Assembly (NCBI RefSeq): GCF_000246855.1
Contig: NC_016609.1
Span: 1,922,001 to 1,986,000, forward strand
Direction: 5' to 3'
Length of the DNA stretch: 64,000 nucleotides
Source of the DNA: Niastella koreensis GR20-10
GTDB lineage: Bacteria; Bacteroidota; Bacteroidia; Chitinophagales; Chitinophagaceae
Below the pieces are notes generated by a model. The model was not told the DNA's origin. It saw nothing but the letters and a program-made list of their open reading frames with translations, and did no database searches. Positions 24,086 through 33,357 of the stretch are shown here, piece after piece. Both the position numbers and the translations under genes were made by a program. Each line of letters starts with the position of its first letter. Position 1 is the stretch's first letter.

Positions 24086-25783
24086 TTAAGCTGTATAGCG
24101 ATCATTTATCAGGTCAACAATTGCCTGGCGGCTGCCGGCGCCATATTGCTCATCAATTTCAATTTTATTTACCAGTGCGGCCAGTTCCTCATCGTGGACT
24201 GAGTGCCGCAACCAGTTGGAGTAATCCTTTCTTTTTAAATGATAAAACCATGTTTCATCGTCAATTCCTGAAGCCATTTGGGTAAACACAATCAGGTTGT
24301 AGGCTTTTAAATTCAGTTTGTTTTCCGGTCCGCGGAAATAAAAACTATTGTAATCCATATCACCAGTAGCATACTTCTTTTTGTGACGCTGTTGCAGGTG
24401 TACCGGAATGCCTGTTTTAATCAGCACCGGTTCATTACCGGCTGTAACATCCCACACCCAGGCCTGGCCTTTTTGCAGTGGTGTTACGGCATTTTCTTTC
24501 AGTTGAATATTTCTGAACCTGCTGAATTCCATAATGGCCTTTGCGGCATCATCGCCCATGGAAATTACCAGGGTTATTTTATTCAGCACGGCTTCGTTCA
24601 TGCCTTCGGTAGAAAGGCTGATGAAAGCAAAGTTTTTAAAATCATCGGGTATGGCGTAGTAGGAAGGAGCGGCCGGGGCCGGAAGCATATGATGCGCTTC
24701 ATCGGCAATGATCCAGTGGGGGTGACCGGTTTCCTTACGCATTTGCGACAAAGCCGATAACAGGCTATTGAAGAACCGTGGCCGGTCGTCGAGCGGAATG
24801 GCCAGAATAGAAACGATTACGCTTTGCATTGGATTATTCAGGAGCGATAATACTTCTTCCACCGCAGGTGCATGTTCACTGTCGCCAATGCGAACGGCGC
24901 CGGGTTGTTGCAGGTAATCGCCTTCAGGATCTATCAAACAGAACTGGTAATTCTTTTCCAGTAGCTTCTCAAGGAAAAAAGTGGCCATAGTGCTTTTACC
25001 GCTCTTGGTAGTGCCGGAAAGCAGGATGTTTGGCCCGTATGGACAAACGCTGAAATCTTCTCCCGTGGTCCGCTGCCCGAGGTTCAGATAGTGCCGCGTT
25101 AACTTACAATCCACGTCCTGAAGGTCATTTTCCAGTAAACGGTCTATAAGCTGTATTACGCCCTTTCCGTGCGGATGATCTGTAATCCAGTCTGCATGGT
25201 GTTGAACGGCAGGCAGCGCATTAGAGACGGCTACAGCGCATTCAGCGGCATTCAGCATAGCGTTATCGTTCTCTGCATCACCTACGGCTACCACATTATG
25301 CAGCGACATATTCATTTCCTTCAACGTTTCTTTCAACCCCTTGGCTTTGTTAATGCCCGCCGGCAAAATCATCACTGCTCCTTTGTTAAAGATCACCTGT
25401 AACTCCAGTCCTTCTTTTTTGATGGCTTCCAAAACGGTGTTTTGATGTGGTTCCCAGGTGGCCACAATTACTTTACCCACCGATAGTGGTTTAACCTGGC
25501 GATGCAGTTCATTTATAAACGGCTCTGGTGGCCGTTCGCCCAGCAACCGTTCTTCTTTGGTGGCCGGCTTATACAACAGCGCGCCGTTTTCAGCAACAAT
25601 GCGATCGAAGATCTCATATCCCGGAAAAACAACTTTTAATTCTTCCATCACCCGGCCGGTGACCAGGATCAGTTGACGGGTAGAGGCCTTCAACCGGTAT
25701 AACGCCTCTATAACTTCCTGTTCCACTTTTCCGTGCGTGGCCAGGGTGCCATCGTAATCGGCTGCCAGACATAAATATCTCAT
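24086..25783 (-). CDS. HAD-IIB phosphatase fused to a P-loop ATPase
   Basis: A 565-residue fusion. Residues 1-215 are a Cof/HAD-IIB phosphatase: motif I D9-Y-D11-GTLA, motif II in LVTGR, the conserved Lys in the INKAKGL stretch and motif IV GDAENDNAM (168-176). Residues about 240-450 are a P-loop ATPase of the HerA/DUF87 type: Walker A GTTKSGKST (257-265), Walker B WIIADE (D361, E362) followed by HH. A C-terminal region (about 480-565) has FRGPENKLNLKAYNLIVF and WFYHLKRKDYSNWLRHSVHDEELA. Both active sites look intact. It is divergent from Ku (162 bp apart) and near LigD, which suggests a DNA-repair or stress context; the substrate is unknown. Confidence 0.85.
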   Translation of the reverse strand: MRYLCLAADYDGTLATHGKVEQEVIEALYRLKASTRQLILVTGRVMEELKVVFPGYEIFDRIVAENGALLYKPATKEERLLGERPPEPFINELHRQVKPLSVGKVIVATWEPHQNTVLEAIKKEGLELQVIFNKGAVMILPAGINKAKGLKETLKEMNMSLHNVVAVGDAENDNAMLNAAECAVAVSNALPAVQHHADWITDHPHGKGVIQLIDRLLENDLQDVDCKLTRHYLNLGQRTTGEDFSVCPYGPNILLSGTTKSGKSTMATFFLEKLLEKNYQFCLIDPEGDYLQQPGAVRIGDSEHAPAVEEVLSLLNNPMQSVIVSILAIPLDDRPRFFNSLLSALSQMRKETGHPHWIIADEAHHMLPAPAAPSYYAIPDDFKNFAFISLSTEGMNEAVLNKITLVISMGDDAAKAIMEFSRFRNIQLKENAVTPLQKGQAWVWDVTAGNEPVLIKTGIPVHLQQRHKKKYATGDMDYNSFYFRGPENKLNLKAYNLIVFTQMASGIDDETWFYHLKRKDYSNWLRHSVHDEELAALVNKIEIDEQYGAGSRQAIVDLINDRYTA

Positions 25784-25945
25784 TACCGTTCATTTAATGA
25801 TCAACAATATTCAGGGGAGTGGTTACAATCGTGCTGCCAGTAAAGCTGCGCAAAAAAATACCCATTTGCAGCGTTTGAAAGAGAATGATGGCCTTACCAG
25901 ATAGTTACTGGCATAAAAGTTTCTGAACCTAATAAAATAACTGTT

Positions 25946-26737
25946 ATGCGAGCCATTTGGACGGGAGCCATCGGTTTTGGGTTGGTAAACATTCCCATAA
26001 AAATCTACAGCGCAGTACAAGCCAGTGAGCTGGACCTGGATATGTTGGATAAGAAGGACCATTCCAACATTCATTTCCAACGCGTAAATGCAAAAACGGG
26101 CAAAGAAGTGGCGTGGGAAAATATTGTGCGGGGTTACAACCTCGATGGTCATTATGTGGTATTGACCGAAGAAGATTTTCAGAAAGTACGGCCCGAAAAG
26201 AACAAGCTCATTAATATTTCCGAGTTTGTTGATGAAACGGAGATAGATTCCATGTATTATGAAAATCCCTATTACCTGGCGCCCGATAAAAGCGGGGTAA
26301 AAGCGTATAACCTGTTGCGTGACGCATTGGAAGAAACAGGCAAAGTGGGGCTGGGAACTTATGTACTCCGGAACAAGGAAAGTATTGGCGTAATAAAACC
26401 GCACGAGGATGTGTTGGTATTGAACAAGATACGTTTTGGCGAAGAAATTCGCGATACCACCGAACTGGATATCAAGGCAACAAAAAGCAACCCGGCAGAA
26501 CTGAAAATGGCTATTGCGCTTATAAATCAGTTATCCGGTGATTTTGATATCACGCATTTCAAAGATACCTATTCAGAAGATCTGTTAAAGCTTATAAAGG
26601 ATAAAGCAAAGGGGAAGAAAATTGCGGTGCCTCATATGCGGGTAGTGCATTCCCGGTCAAAAGACCTGATGGAACAATTGAAAGCAAGCCTTGGTACAAA
26701 AAAAGAAAAAAGCGGCGGTCGCCGGAAAGCTTCCTGA
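25946..26737 (+). CDS. ku: Non-homologous end joining protein Ku
   Basis: A 263-residue bacterial Ku. It begins MRAIWTGAIGFGLVNIPIKIYSA, the family N-terminus. Conserved stretches include IHFQRVNAKTGKEVAWENIVRGY, YYENPYYLAPD and GLGTYVLRNKESIGVIKP. The homodimer threads onto DNA ends and recruits LigD. The C-terminus is short and basic (KKEKSGGRRKAS), likely adding DNA affinity. LigD lies 0.7 kb downstream in the opposite direction, with one gene between them. Confidence 0.96.
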   Translation: MRAIWTGAIGFGLVNIPIKIYSAVQASELDLDMLDKKDHSNIHFQRVNAKTGKEVAWENIVRGYNLDGHYVVLTEEDFQKVRPEKNKLINISEFVDETEIDSMYYENPYYLAPDKSGVKAYNLLRDALEETGKVGLGTYVLRNKESIGVIKPHEDVLVLNKIRFGEEIRDTTELDIKATKSNPAELKMAIALINQLSGDFDITHFKDTYSEDLLKLIKDKAKGKKIAVPHMRVVHSRSKDLMEQLKASLGTKKEKSGGRRKAS

Positions 26738-26924
26738 CCGGATTTAGAAATTCTGTCCGTTAACAACTAAAATGACTTTTATCTCCTCAAAAAAATTCAG
26801 TAAATTAGTATAAGTCCAATGCACGTTTGTTAATGATTAACTAAACAGCGGTTATTGATCGCCTGACTGAAACTGATTTTCACGTCTATAGACAGGATGA
26901 CATTTATTAACACCTCAAAACTTC

Positions 26925-27425
26925 ATGCTTGTGGAATACCAACAAACAGCCGAAATTTTGAATGACCTTGCTACGATCAACCGCGAACGGGCCAAGGCTT
27001 ATGAAGAAGCGTCTTTTCTGAATTTTATTTTTAACCTGGAACTGCGGGGTTCTTTTGCGTTACTGGCCAACCAAAGCCGCCAAAACAGTTATTCCCTTCG
27101 TCAGTTCCTGGAACAAATGCAAAGTCACTTTCCGGTTTCCAAAAAGCCATTGCCACAACTCAGTTTTGGTGATTTGTATAACCAGTGGAAAGAAATGGGT
27201 GTTTCCTTTTCGGGGCCTAATATTTACGACATGCTCAAAAGCAGCGAACAGGGCGAAGAAGCCATCCAGGTAATTTATACCCGGGCCATCGAACAATTAC
27301 CTGCCGGTGACCTGCAGTACCTGTTAGAGACCCAGTTACGCGGATTGCAAACATCGCACAGTATTGTTAAAGGAATTTTGAACCAGCCGCAAAAGATGCC
27401 GCAGCGAATGAAAAAGTCGATCTAG
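26925..27425 (+). CDS. Ferritin-like four-helix protein (DUF2383/PA2169-like)
   Basis: A 166-residue cytosolic, helical protein. The N-terminal part EILNDLATINRERAKAYEEAS resembles the first helix of DUF2383 stress proteins, and further amphipathic helices carry FLEQMQSHF, AIEQLPAGDLQYLLETQLRGL and TSHSIVKGIL. Metal ligands are not obvious. It sits between ku and ligD on the ku strand, 187 bp after ku. A stress role by neighbourhood is inference. Confidence 0.5.
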   Translation: MLVEYQQTAEILNDLATINRERAKAYEEASFLNFIFNLELRGSFALLANQSRQNSYSLRQFLEQMQSHFPVSKKPLPQLSFGDLYNQWKEMGVSFSGPNIYDMLKSSEQGEEAIQVIYTRAIEQLPAGDLQYLLETQLRGLQTSHSIVKGILNQPQKMPQRMKKSI

Positions 27426-27438
27426 GCGTTTTAACGTT

Positions 27439-30243
27439 CTATTTGCTCTGCATGCTGTTGATCTTAGTGAGTACTTTTTTCAGATTAATGCCTTTCCCCA
27501 ATACGGGTTTAAAGATATCGCCCACCTCTTTAGCCCGGCTATACATATTTTCGATAGTAAAATCCTGAATGGCCAATCCTTTTTTAACTTCTTCCCAATG
27601 CAAAGGCGCCGAGGCTGTGGCGCCCGGTTTGGGGCGTAAGGAGTAAGGGGCTGCTATGGTTTGTATGGTTCGGTTTTGTAAATAATCGAGATAGATCTTG
27701 TTTTTCCTTTTGGCCGGGCTGCGTTCCAGGCTGGTAAAGGACGGCATTTCATTATACGCCATCGTAACTATTAATTCTGCTAACTGCCTCGACTGGTCGT
27801 AGTCATACGCTGCAGCCAGCGGAATATAAATATGCAAACCCGTTGAGCCGGATGTTTTGCAATACGTATCTATGCCTAACTCGTCTGTAAGTTGTTTAAT
27901 TACCTGGGCGGCTTCTATAACTTTGTCGAATGAAATATTGCCGGGGTCCAGGTCAATAACACACCAGCTTGGGTTCTCTGGTTTTTTTGTGGTGCTGTGC
28001 CAGGGGTTCATTTCAATACAACCCAGGTTGGCCATATAAAGCAGGGACGCTTCATCGGTGCAAACCAGGTATTGTTTTGTTTCACCATCCGATTCACTCA
28101 GGTAATCGTGTTTCTCCAGCCAGTCGGCCACTTTGCCGCCGCTTACATCTTTTTGATAAAAGCCGGGCTTGTCAATACCATTGGGATGCCGGTTCATCGA
28201 TTGCGGCCTATCCTTCAAATAAGGAAGGATAAAAGCCGCCATTTGGTCGTAATAATTAATCAGGTCGCGTTTGGTGTATTTATCAGCCGGCCAGTATATT
28301 TTATCCAGATTGGTAAACGTCAGTTCTTTTTTATCGATGGTAACAACCTGTTCTTTATCAGAATCGTTCAACAAAGTTTTTTCGGATGTAATATTTACAG
28401 ACCTGGCCACACGTTTGTCATTAGCTTCCATTTTTCTGTTTTGTATTTTGCTTTTAGCTTTAGGCTTACTGCTTTTAGCTGCTTTCTTCGTTGGCATCTT
28501 TTGGGAACTTTGTTTTTTGGTGGATCTGGTTTCAGCTTCGCCTTCTTCTACGGCTGTAGAATTGTGTACTGCATTTTCTTTATGAACGTCTTTGGCGTTC
28601 TTGTCTTCCCGCAAACCCACAAAGATGGGTTGGCGCAGAATATTGTCTTTCGTCCATTCAGAAAATTTTACCTCACCCACCAGCACCGGTTTTATCCAGG
28701 TGCAGGGCATATTGGTTTTGGGTTTGGTAGCAAAAGGCGATTTGTCAATTATCAGTGGTTGAAGTTTTTTATAAACCGCAGCCAGCGATTTTTCGGTAAA
28801 GCCCGAACCGGTATGGCCTACATAGATCAGTTTATCTTTTTCATATACGCCCAATACAAGGGCGCCAAAATGGCTGCGGCTTCCCCGGGTTTCTGTAAAG
28901 CCTGCAATCACTACTTCCTGCCGTTGCACCGTTTTGATCTTTAACCATTGCCGTGTGCGGATCTTGGGTGTATAGGCACTGTCACGTTCTTTGGCCATAA
29001 TACCTTCCAGGCCCTGTTTATTAGCCACTTCAAAAAACTGCCTGCCTTTTTGCTCAATATGATCGCTGTACCGGATCATCGGATGTTCCGGTAGTATTTG
29101 CTGCAGGATCTCCTTGCGTTCAACCAATGGAAGATGCATCAGGTTATATCCATTCAACCATAACAGGTCGAACACGTAATATACCAGTTCTCCTTCGCCA
29201 TTCTTTTGCCATTGCTGAAGCAATTGAAAATCACTTCTGCCTTCCTCGTTCAGGGCAACGATCTCACCATCCAGTATGGCTTCCAGTTCCAGTTGTTTCA
29301 ACGCTTCTGCAACAGGCGGAAACTTTTTATTGAACGAAAGGTCCTTTCTCGACATAATGGTAACCTCGCTGTCATTGATGTAGGAAAGGGCACGATACCC
29401 ATCGTATTTTATCTCGAAGATCCAGTTTTTGTCATCAAACGAATTATCGGTAAGGGTGGCCAGCATGGGAATGATACCCGATGGCATGGCCTGCTTTTTA
29501 CCTTTTCTGAGTAACCCGTCTATTGCCTGTGGGACTTTTTTTTTAGCGGGTTGTTTTTTTGACGCCACCGCTGATTGGGCAGGTGATTTTTTAGCGGCGC
29601 TGCTTTTTTTCTTTGTGGTAGATTTCTTATTGCTTACCCATTCATGGGTGCTTTCTTTGGCCACCTGTTCTAACTTCATTCCCGACTGCACCGACTTCGC
29701 TTTCTTGGTAACATCTGTTTGGGTGGCGTATTTGTCGTTATGCTTTATAAGCAGCCAGGCATTGTCTTCGCTGCTTTTTATTTGCACCAGGGCGAATTCG
29801 CCTTTTAATTTCTGTCCGTGTAAAACGATCTTCAGCGAGCCCTTGCGCAATTGTTCCAGTAAATGTTTTTCTGCTTTTTTCGGATCGTCAAAAGGCTCTA
29901 TAGGCTCGTAGGTGCCTTCATCCCAAACGATGACGGTACCAGCGCCATAATTGCCTTCGGGAATGATGCCTTCAAAGTCTTTATAATCGTAGGGATGGTC
30001 TTCCACCATCATGGCCAGCCGTTTGTCGGCCGGGTTCATCGAAGGCCCTTTAGGAACGGCCCATGACTTCAGTACGCCTTCCATCTCCAACCGGAAGTCA
30101 TAATGCAACCGGGTGGCGTCGTGTTTCTGAACAACAAAATGCAGTTGGCTGGAAACTGCTGTCTTTTTACCGGCTGGTTTTTTACCCTCCGGTTCCGGTG
30201 TCTGGTTAAACGACCGTTTCTTTTTATAAGTAGCAAGACTCAT
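27439..30243 (-). CDS. ligD: Multifunctional DNA ligase D (PE-LIG-POL)
   Basis: About 934 residues, with domains in the order phosphoesterase, ligase, polymerase. The 3'-phosphoesterase (about 30-165) shows HDATRLHYDFRLE and EDHPYDYKDFEG. A Lys/Ser-rich linker leads to the ATP-dependent ligase (about 250-545), with catalytic Lys279 in EIKYDGYRA and ILDGEIVAL. A second basic linker (about 590-640) precedes the primase-like polymerase (about 650-930), with FTNLDKIYWP, RHPNGIDKPGFYQKD and the DLD metal site in CVIDLDPG. It repairs double-strand breaks with Ku. The ATG at 30297 would add 18 residues outside homology; 30243 (MSLATYKKKR) is preferred. Confidence 0.95.
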   Translation of the reverse strand: MSLATYKKKRSFNQTPEPEGKKPAGKKTAVSSQLHFVVQKHDATRLHYDFRLEMEGVLKSWAVPKGPSMNPADKRLAMMVEDHPYDYKDFEGIIPEGNYGAGTVIVWDEGTYEPIEPFDDPKKAEKHLLEQLRKGSLKIVLHGQKLKGEFALVQIKSSEDNAWLLIKHNDKYATQTDVTKKAKSVQSGMKLEQVAKESTHEWVSNKKSTTKKKSSAAKKSPAQSAVASKKQPAKKKVPQAIDGLLRKGKKQAMPSGIIPMLATLTDNSFDDKNWIFEIKYDGYRALSYINDSEVTIMSRKDLSFNKKFPPVAEALKQLELEAILDGEIVALNEEGRSDFQLLQQWQKNGEGELVYYVFDLLWLNGYNLMHLPLVERKEILQQILPEHPMIRYSDHIEQKGRQFFEVANKQGLEGIMAKERDSAYTPKIRTRQWLKIKTVQRQEVVIAGFTETRGSRSHFGALVLGVYEKDKLIYVGHTGSGFTEKSLAAVYKKLQPLIIDKSPFATKPKTNMPCTWIKPVLVGEVKFSEWTKDNILRQPIFVGLREDKNAKDVHKENAVHNSTAVEEGEAETRSTKKQSSQKMPTKKAAKSSKPKAKSKIQNRKMEANDKRVARSVNITSEKTLLNDSDKEQVVTIDKKELTFTNLDKIYWPADKYTKRDLINYYDQMAAFILPYLKDRPQSMNRHPNGIDKPGFYQKDVSGGKVADWLEKHDYLSESDGETKQYLVCTDEASLLYMANLGCIEMNPWHSTTKKPENPSWCVIDLDPGNISFDKVIEAAQVIKQLTDELGIDTYCKTSGSTGLHIYIPLAAAYDYDQSRQLAELIVTMAYNEMPSFTSLERSPAKRKNKIYLDYLQNRTIQTIAAPYSLRPKPGATASAPLHWEEVKKGLAIQDFTIENMYSRAKEVGDIFKPVLGKGINLKKVLTKINSMQSK

Positions 30244-30310
30244 ATGAAGTGACTCAAAAAAGTTATGCCATGAAAGCAATATATCTCCGGTATTCACTTC
30301 TACATCCGAT

Positions 30311-30345
30311 ATTCAACATTTAATATTCAATATTTTGTATTTGTA
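30311..30345. repeat. Heptamer array ATTCAAC/ATTTAAT/ATTCAAT
   Basis: ATTCAAC, ATTTAAT, ATTCAAT, ATTTTGT and ATTTGTA in 7-bp phase between the start of ligD and the end of the alpha/beta hydrolase gene. Degenerate units resembling TTTTATT/TCCCATT continue to about 30366. Confidence 0.65.
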
Positions 30346-30382
30346 TTCCCTTTTTTATTTCCCATTTTGCGTTTTTTATTTT

Positions 30383-31342
30383 TCATTTCAAAAAGGTAAG
30401 CAATACCTGCCTGAATTGCCCCGGATCCTGAATATGTGGTATATGACCAACGCCGGTAAACTCATATAACAGGGCATTGGGAAGTTGGTCTTTTGTTTTT
30501 TTCGCCAGGGCCGGGTATTGACCATACCTGTTTTTATCATCATCGCTTAACAGGGCTTTGCCAACTACGGTCCGGTCTTCAGTGCCAATCATCAACAGGG
30601 TAGGTGCGGTAATGCGGTCCCATTCATAACACACCGGTTGTTCGTAAATCATTTGATAGGTGAGGGCATTTACCCAGGCAATATGAGAGAAATCCGGGGT
30701 ATTGAGCACTACCGCCTGCGCTTCTACATATTGTTCGTATTCATGCCGCCATTGCGGATAGTAAGATTGCTGGTATTTTTTATATGATTCATAGGTGGCA
30801 TGCACCTCTTTTTCGTACAGCTGGTCAATGGTTTGGTAGGGAACAAAGCGTTTGTAATCTTCCAGGCCAATCGGATCTTCCAGCACCAGTTTAGTGATCT
30901 TCCCTGGGTATAACATGGCAAAACGGGCGGCCAGCATGCCGCCCATAGAATGGCCAACCAAATACACTTTAGGCACTTGCAGGGAGTCGAGCAATTGGTT
31001 CATGGCGTATGACAGCATATGAAAACTATAATGGATGTCAGGTTTATCTGACTTTCCCCAACCAGGCAGATCGGGAACGATTACCCGAAAACCGGCGTTT
31101 ACTAAAAAGGCCATTACATCTTTCCAGTAATAGCCATTGAAATTTTTGCCATGAAAAAGTAAAACAGTTTTATTGGTAGCAGAATCTGGTTGCGCATCCA
31201 TGTAGGCAATTTGAACCGGTCTGTTTTCCAGGGTAACTTTGAAATATTTAACAGGGTAGGGATATTCCAACTGTGCCTGCAGCAGGGTGGTCGTGAGGCA
31301 AAGCAGTAATGCCAGGGATTTAAGGTAATGTTTACGCAACAT
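30383..31342 (-). CDS. Exported alpha/beta hydrolase
   Basis: A 319-residue protein with a signal peptide (LKSLALLLCLTTTLLQAQ). Alpha/beta hydrolase motifs are in order: oxyanion HG in LLFHGKNFNGYYW, DLPGWGKSDKP, nucleophile GHSMGG with Ser132, Asp in IGTEDRTVVG and His in GVGHIPHIQDP. It is likely a periplasmic esterase or related hydrolase. It is not close to the second hydrolase at 32520 in detail, although both have the same fold and export signal. Substrate unknown. Confidence 0.88.
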   Translation of the reverse strand: MLRKHYLKSLALLLCLTTTLLQAQLEYPYPVKYFKVTLENRPVQIAYMDAQPDSATNKTVLLFHGKNFNGYYWKDVMAFLVNAGFRVIVPDLPGWGKSDKPDIHYSFHMLSYAMNQLLDSLQVPKVYLVGHSMGGMLAARFAMLYPGKITKLVLEDPIGLEDYKRFVPYQTIDQLYEKEVHATYESYKKYQQSYYPQWRHEYEQYVEAQAVVLNTPDFSHIAWVNALTYQMIYEQPVCYEWDRITAPTLLMIGTEDRTVVGKALLSDDDKNRYGQYPALAKKTKDQLPNALLYEFTGVGHIPHIQDPGQFRQVLLTFLK

Positions 31343-31456
31343 GCAAAAGATATTAATAGCATGAAGTTACATGCATTTTGTACCCGTTAGTTGTTCCGGG
31401 ATATTTTAACAGTATAGTAAGAGTCAGGAAAGATTTACTACGGTTTGGGGCAGGGG

Positions 31457-31726
31457 TTAATCAGGTTCTGTATCTAATTTTTCTTTAACCATTTCTATCA
31501 ATATATTCAACTGACGGGGATCCATAATGCTTTTCTGGTGCCCCACTTCGTATTCGTTAAACAACACATCGCCTTGTTGCGTCAGTGTAAACAGGTAATT
31601 GTCTTCAGAATACACATCGAATACGATCATGTCGCCAAAATCTCTTTCCTTGATCTGGCAGGTTATGGTTTTACCACTTACTGACAGCTCCATCGTTTTC
31701 GTTGCTAGTTCTTCCATCTTCAACAT
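31457..31726 (-). CDS. Small acidic hypothetical protein
   Basis: 89 residues; the in-frame ATG three codons later (MEELATKTMELSV) is an equally likely start. Beta-rich: KTMELSVSGKTITCQIKERDFGDMIVFDVYSEDNYLFTLTQQGDVLFNEYEV, then a helix DPRQLNILIEMVKEKLD. It is acidic and cytosolic. No family recognised. The next gene (31763) runs in the same direction 36 bp upstream, so they may form an operon of small stress-like proteins. Confidence 0.7.
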   Translation of the reverse strand: MLKMEELATKTMELSVSGKTITCQIKERDFGDMIVFDVYSEDNYLFTLTQQGDVLFNEYEVGHQKSIMDPRQLNILIEMVKEKLDTEPD

Positions 31727-31762
31727 GTTTAAAGTGAAAAATAAAAGGACGGTCCAATAAAA

Positions 31763-32107
31763 TTAGTCATGAAAGATAGCCTGTTCTTCACGTTCCTGTA
31801 CCGGGATCTGTTTTATAAGGTCATCATAGTTCACCTCTTCGTGGGTGGTATAAACACCGTATGCATCCATGGTGTAACCCATTGTGCCATCATTGGCCTG
31901 AATGAGATAAACAATGGCAGAATCAGCGGGGTCTGAAGGCCCTTCAAAACGATAGGTTTTGATGATGGTCAGGTCTTCAGGTTTATAAAATTTCCCTTTA
32001 GTGGCGAACCCGTCTTTGGAAATAGTAAATTCATTATCGTTATGTTGATGTCTTAATTTTTCCAGTACTGCGCTCAGGGTTGTCATTTCAGAAGGTTTCG
32101 TTTCCAT
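31763..32107 (-). CDS. Small hypothetical protein
   Basis: About 114 residues from METKPSEMTTLSAVLEKLRHQHNDNEFTISKDGFATKGKFYKPEDLTIIKTYRFEGPSDPADSAIVYLIQANDGTMGYTMDAYGVY. The frame continues to an ATG at 32182, but that part (QYYHQYQIGIQIIAYYFS) lacks coding character, so the ATG at 32107 is chosen. The FEGPSDPADSAIVYLI and GYTMDAYGVYT stretches look like a compact alpha/beta domain found in hypothetical phosphoribosylpyrophosphate synthetase-annotated small proteins; that name carries no functional evidence here. Confidence 0.7.
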   Translation of the reverse strand: METKPSEMTTLSAVLEKLRHQHNDNEFTISKDGFATKGKFYKPEDLTIIKTYRFEGPSDPADSAIVYLIQANDGTMGYTMDAYGVYTTHEEVNYDDLIKQIPVQEREEQAIFHD

Positions 32108-32458
32108 AAACAAGTTTTTAAATGAAAAATAGTATGCGATTATTTGAATACCAATCTGGTATTGGTGGTAGTATTGTTTCAAAAACCTGTGCCAACAAAT
32201 GGGCTGTAATTGCTTACACCACTTTGTTATATTGGTAAAGAAAGGGGCAGAATGAAGAAATATTTCTACACAAATGCCCGGTTTTGGACTGAGGTAGTGC
32301 CATTGGTTAATTTCTGCCTTTAGGATTGGGGTGCACCGGTTGGCATAGGATTTTTAATAACTATAACAAGCGATAACTTTTTCCTTCTGGCAATTACACT
32401 TGTAAAAAGGTGGTAAGAATGCTGGATACTGAGAGTGAAAGGAAAAAAATATCACTTG
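32108..32458. other. Intergenic region, no gene seen
   Basis: Contains no convincing ORF. TAACTTTTTC-like sequences near 32374 only approximate a -7 element. It ends in the hairpin at 32459. Confidence 0.4.
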
Positions 32459-32490
32459 CCTCCCGATTACATCGGGAGGTTTTTTATTTT
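32459..32490 (+). terminator. Terminator hairpin just before alpha/beta hydrolase gene
   Basis: CCTCCCGAT pairs with ATCGGGAGG (32471-32479), followed by TTTTTTATTTT. No upstream plus-strand gene is seen in the preceding 350 bp, so it may end a short untranslated transcript or attenuate the next gene (start 32520). Confidence 0.7.
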
Positions 32491-32519
32491 GTGCCTGCTA
32501 AATGGCGTATCTTAAACCA

Positions 32520-33317
32520 ATGAAAAAATGGCTATCCTTATCTGCGCTGATGCTTATTACCCGCCTGCTATTTTCCCAAACAGACTCCACTGCAGGCTAT
32601 TACACTTCATTTGACGGAACAAAGATCTGGTACGAAGTAAGAGGCGCCGGCGAACCGGTAGTGCTGGTGCATGGCTTTATTGTTAATGGCGAATCGTGGA
32701 AAAGGACCGCCTTATATCCCGATCTGTTAAAGGCGGGATACCAGGTAATTACTTTCGATCTGCGGGGAAACGGAAGGTCCGGTAAGCCGCATGAGGCATC
32801 CTCCTATGCTAACGATGCCGAAGCAAAAGATATTATGGGTTTGCTGAATAGCTTGCAGGTTAAACATTACGCAGTAGTGGGTTATTCCCGCGGGTCTATT
32901 ATAACAGCCCGTTTGCTGGTATTGGATAAACGGGTTAAAAAGGCAGTGTTGGGCGGTATGGGTACCGATTTCACCAATCCCGAATGGCAGCGCAGAAAAA
33001 TGTTCTACCGGGCATTGTCGGGGGATAGTGTACCCGAGCTGGCGCAAATGGTAAACTATGTAAAAAAATCGGGGCTCGATCAGCAGGCGTTGGCCCTGTT
33101 GCAAAAAGAACAGCCTTCCACGCCAAAGGAAACTTTGCAAAAAGTACAACAGCCGGTGCTGATTATTTGTGGAAGTGAGGATACTGACAATGGCAATGCC
33201 GCAGCCCTGGCAACCCTTTTCACACATGGGGTATATAAAGCCACACCCGGCGATCATAACAATGCTTCCAAAACACCGGAATTCTCAGCTGCAGTTATCG
33301 GGTTCTTAATGCAGTAA
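32520..33317 (+). CDS. Exported alpha/beta hydrolase
   Basis: About 265 residues with a signal peptide (KKWLSLSALMLITRLLFSQ). Motifs in order: VLVHGFIVNGESW, FDLRGNGRSGKP, nucleophile GYSRG with Ser123, a DTDNG acid-region and the catalytic His in TPGDHNNA. An ATG six codons earlier (32502) is possible but gives a poorer signal peptide. Likely a periplasmic esterase or haloperoxidase-type hydrolase; the substrate is unknown. Confidence 0.87.
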   Translation: MKKWLSLSALMLITRLLFSQTDSTAGYYTSFDGTKIWYEVRGAGEPVVLVHGFIVNGESWKRTALYPDLLKAGYQVITFDLRGNGRSGKPHEASSYANDAEAKDIMGLLNSLQVKHYAVVGYSRGSIITARLLVLDKRVKKAVLGGMGTDFTNPEWQRRKMFYRALSGDSVPELAQMVNYVKKSGLDQQALALLQKEQPSTPKETLQKVQQPVLIICGSEDTDNGNAAALATLFTHGVYKATPGDHNNASKTPEFSAAVIGFLMQ

Positions 33318-33357
33318 CATGGTATCGGGGTTGCATCTTTTTTGACAAAACGTTTAT

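Noticed and set aside
27997..28944. 315-residue plus-strand ORF inside ligD
   Set aside because: It is an antisense frame over well-conserved ligase and polymerase domains and has no recognisable domain.
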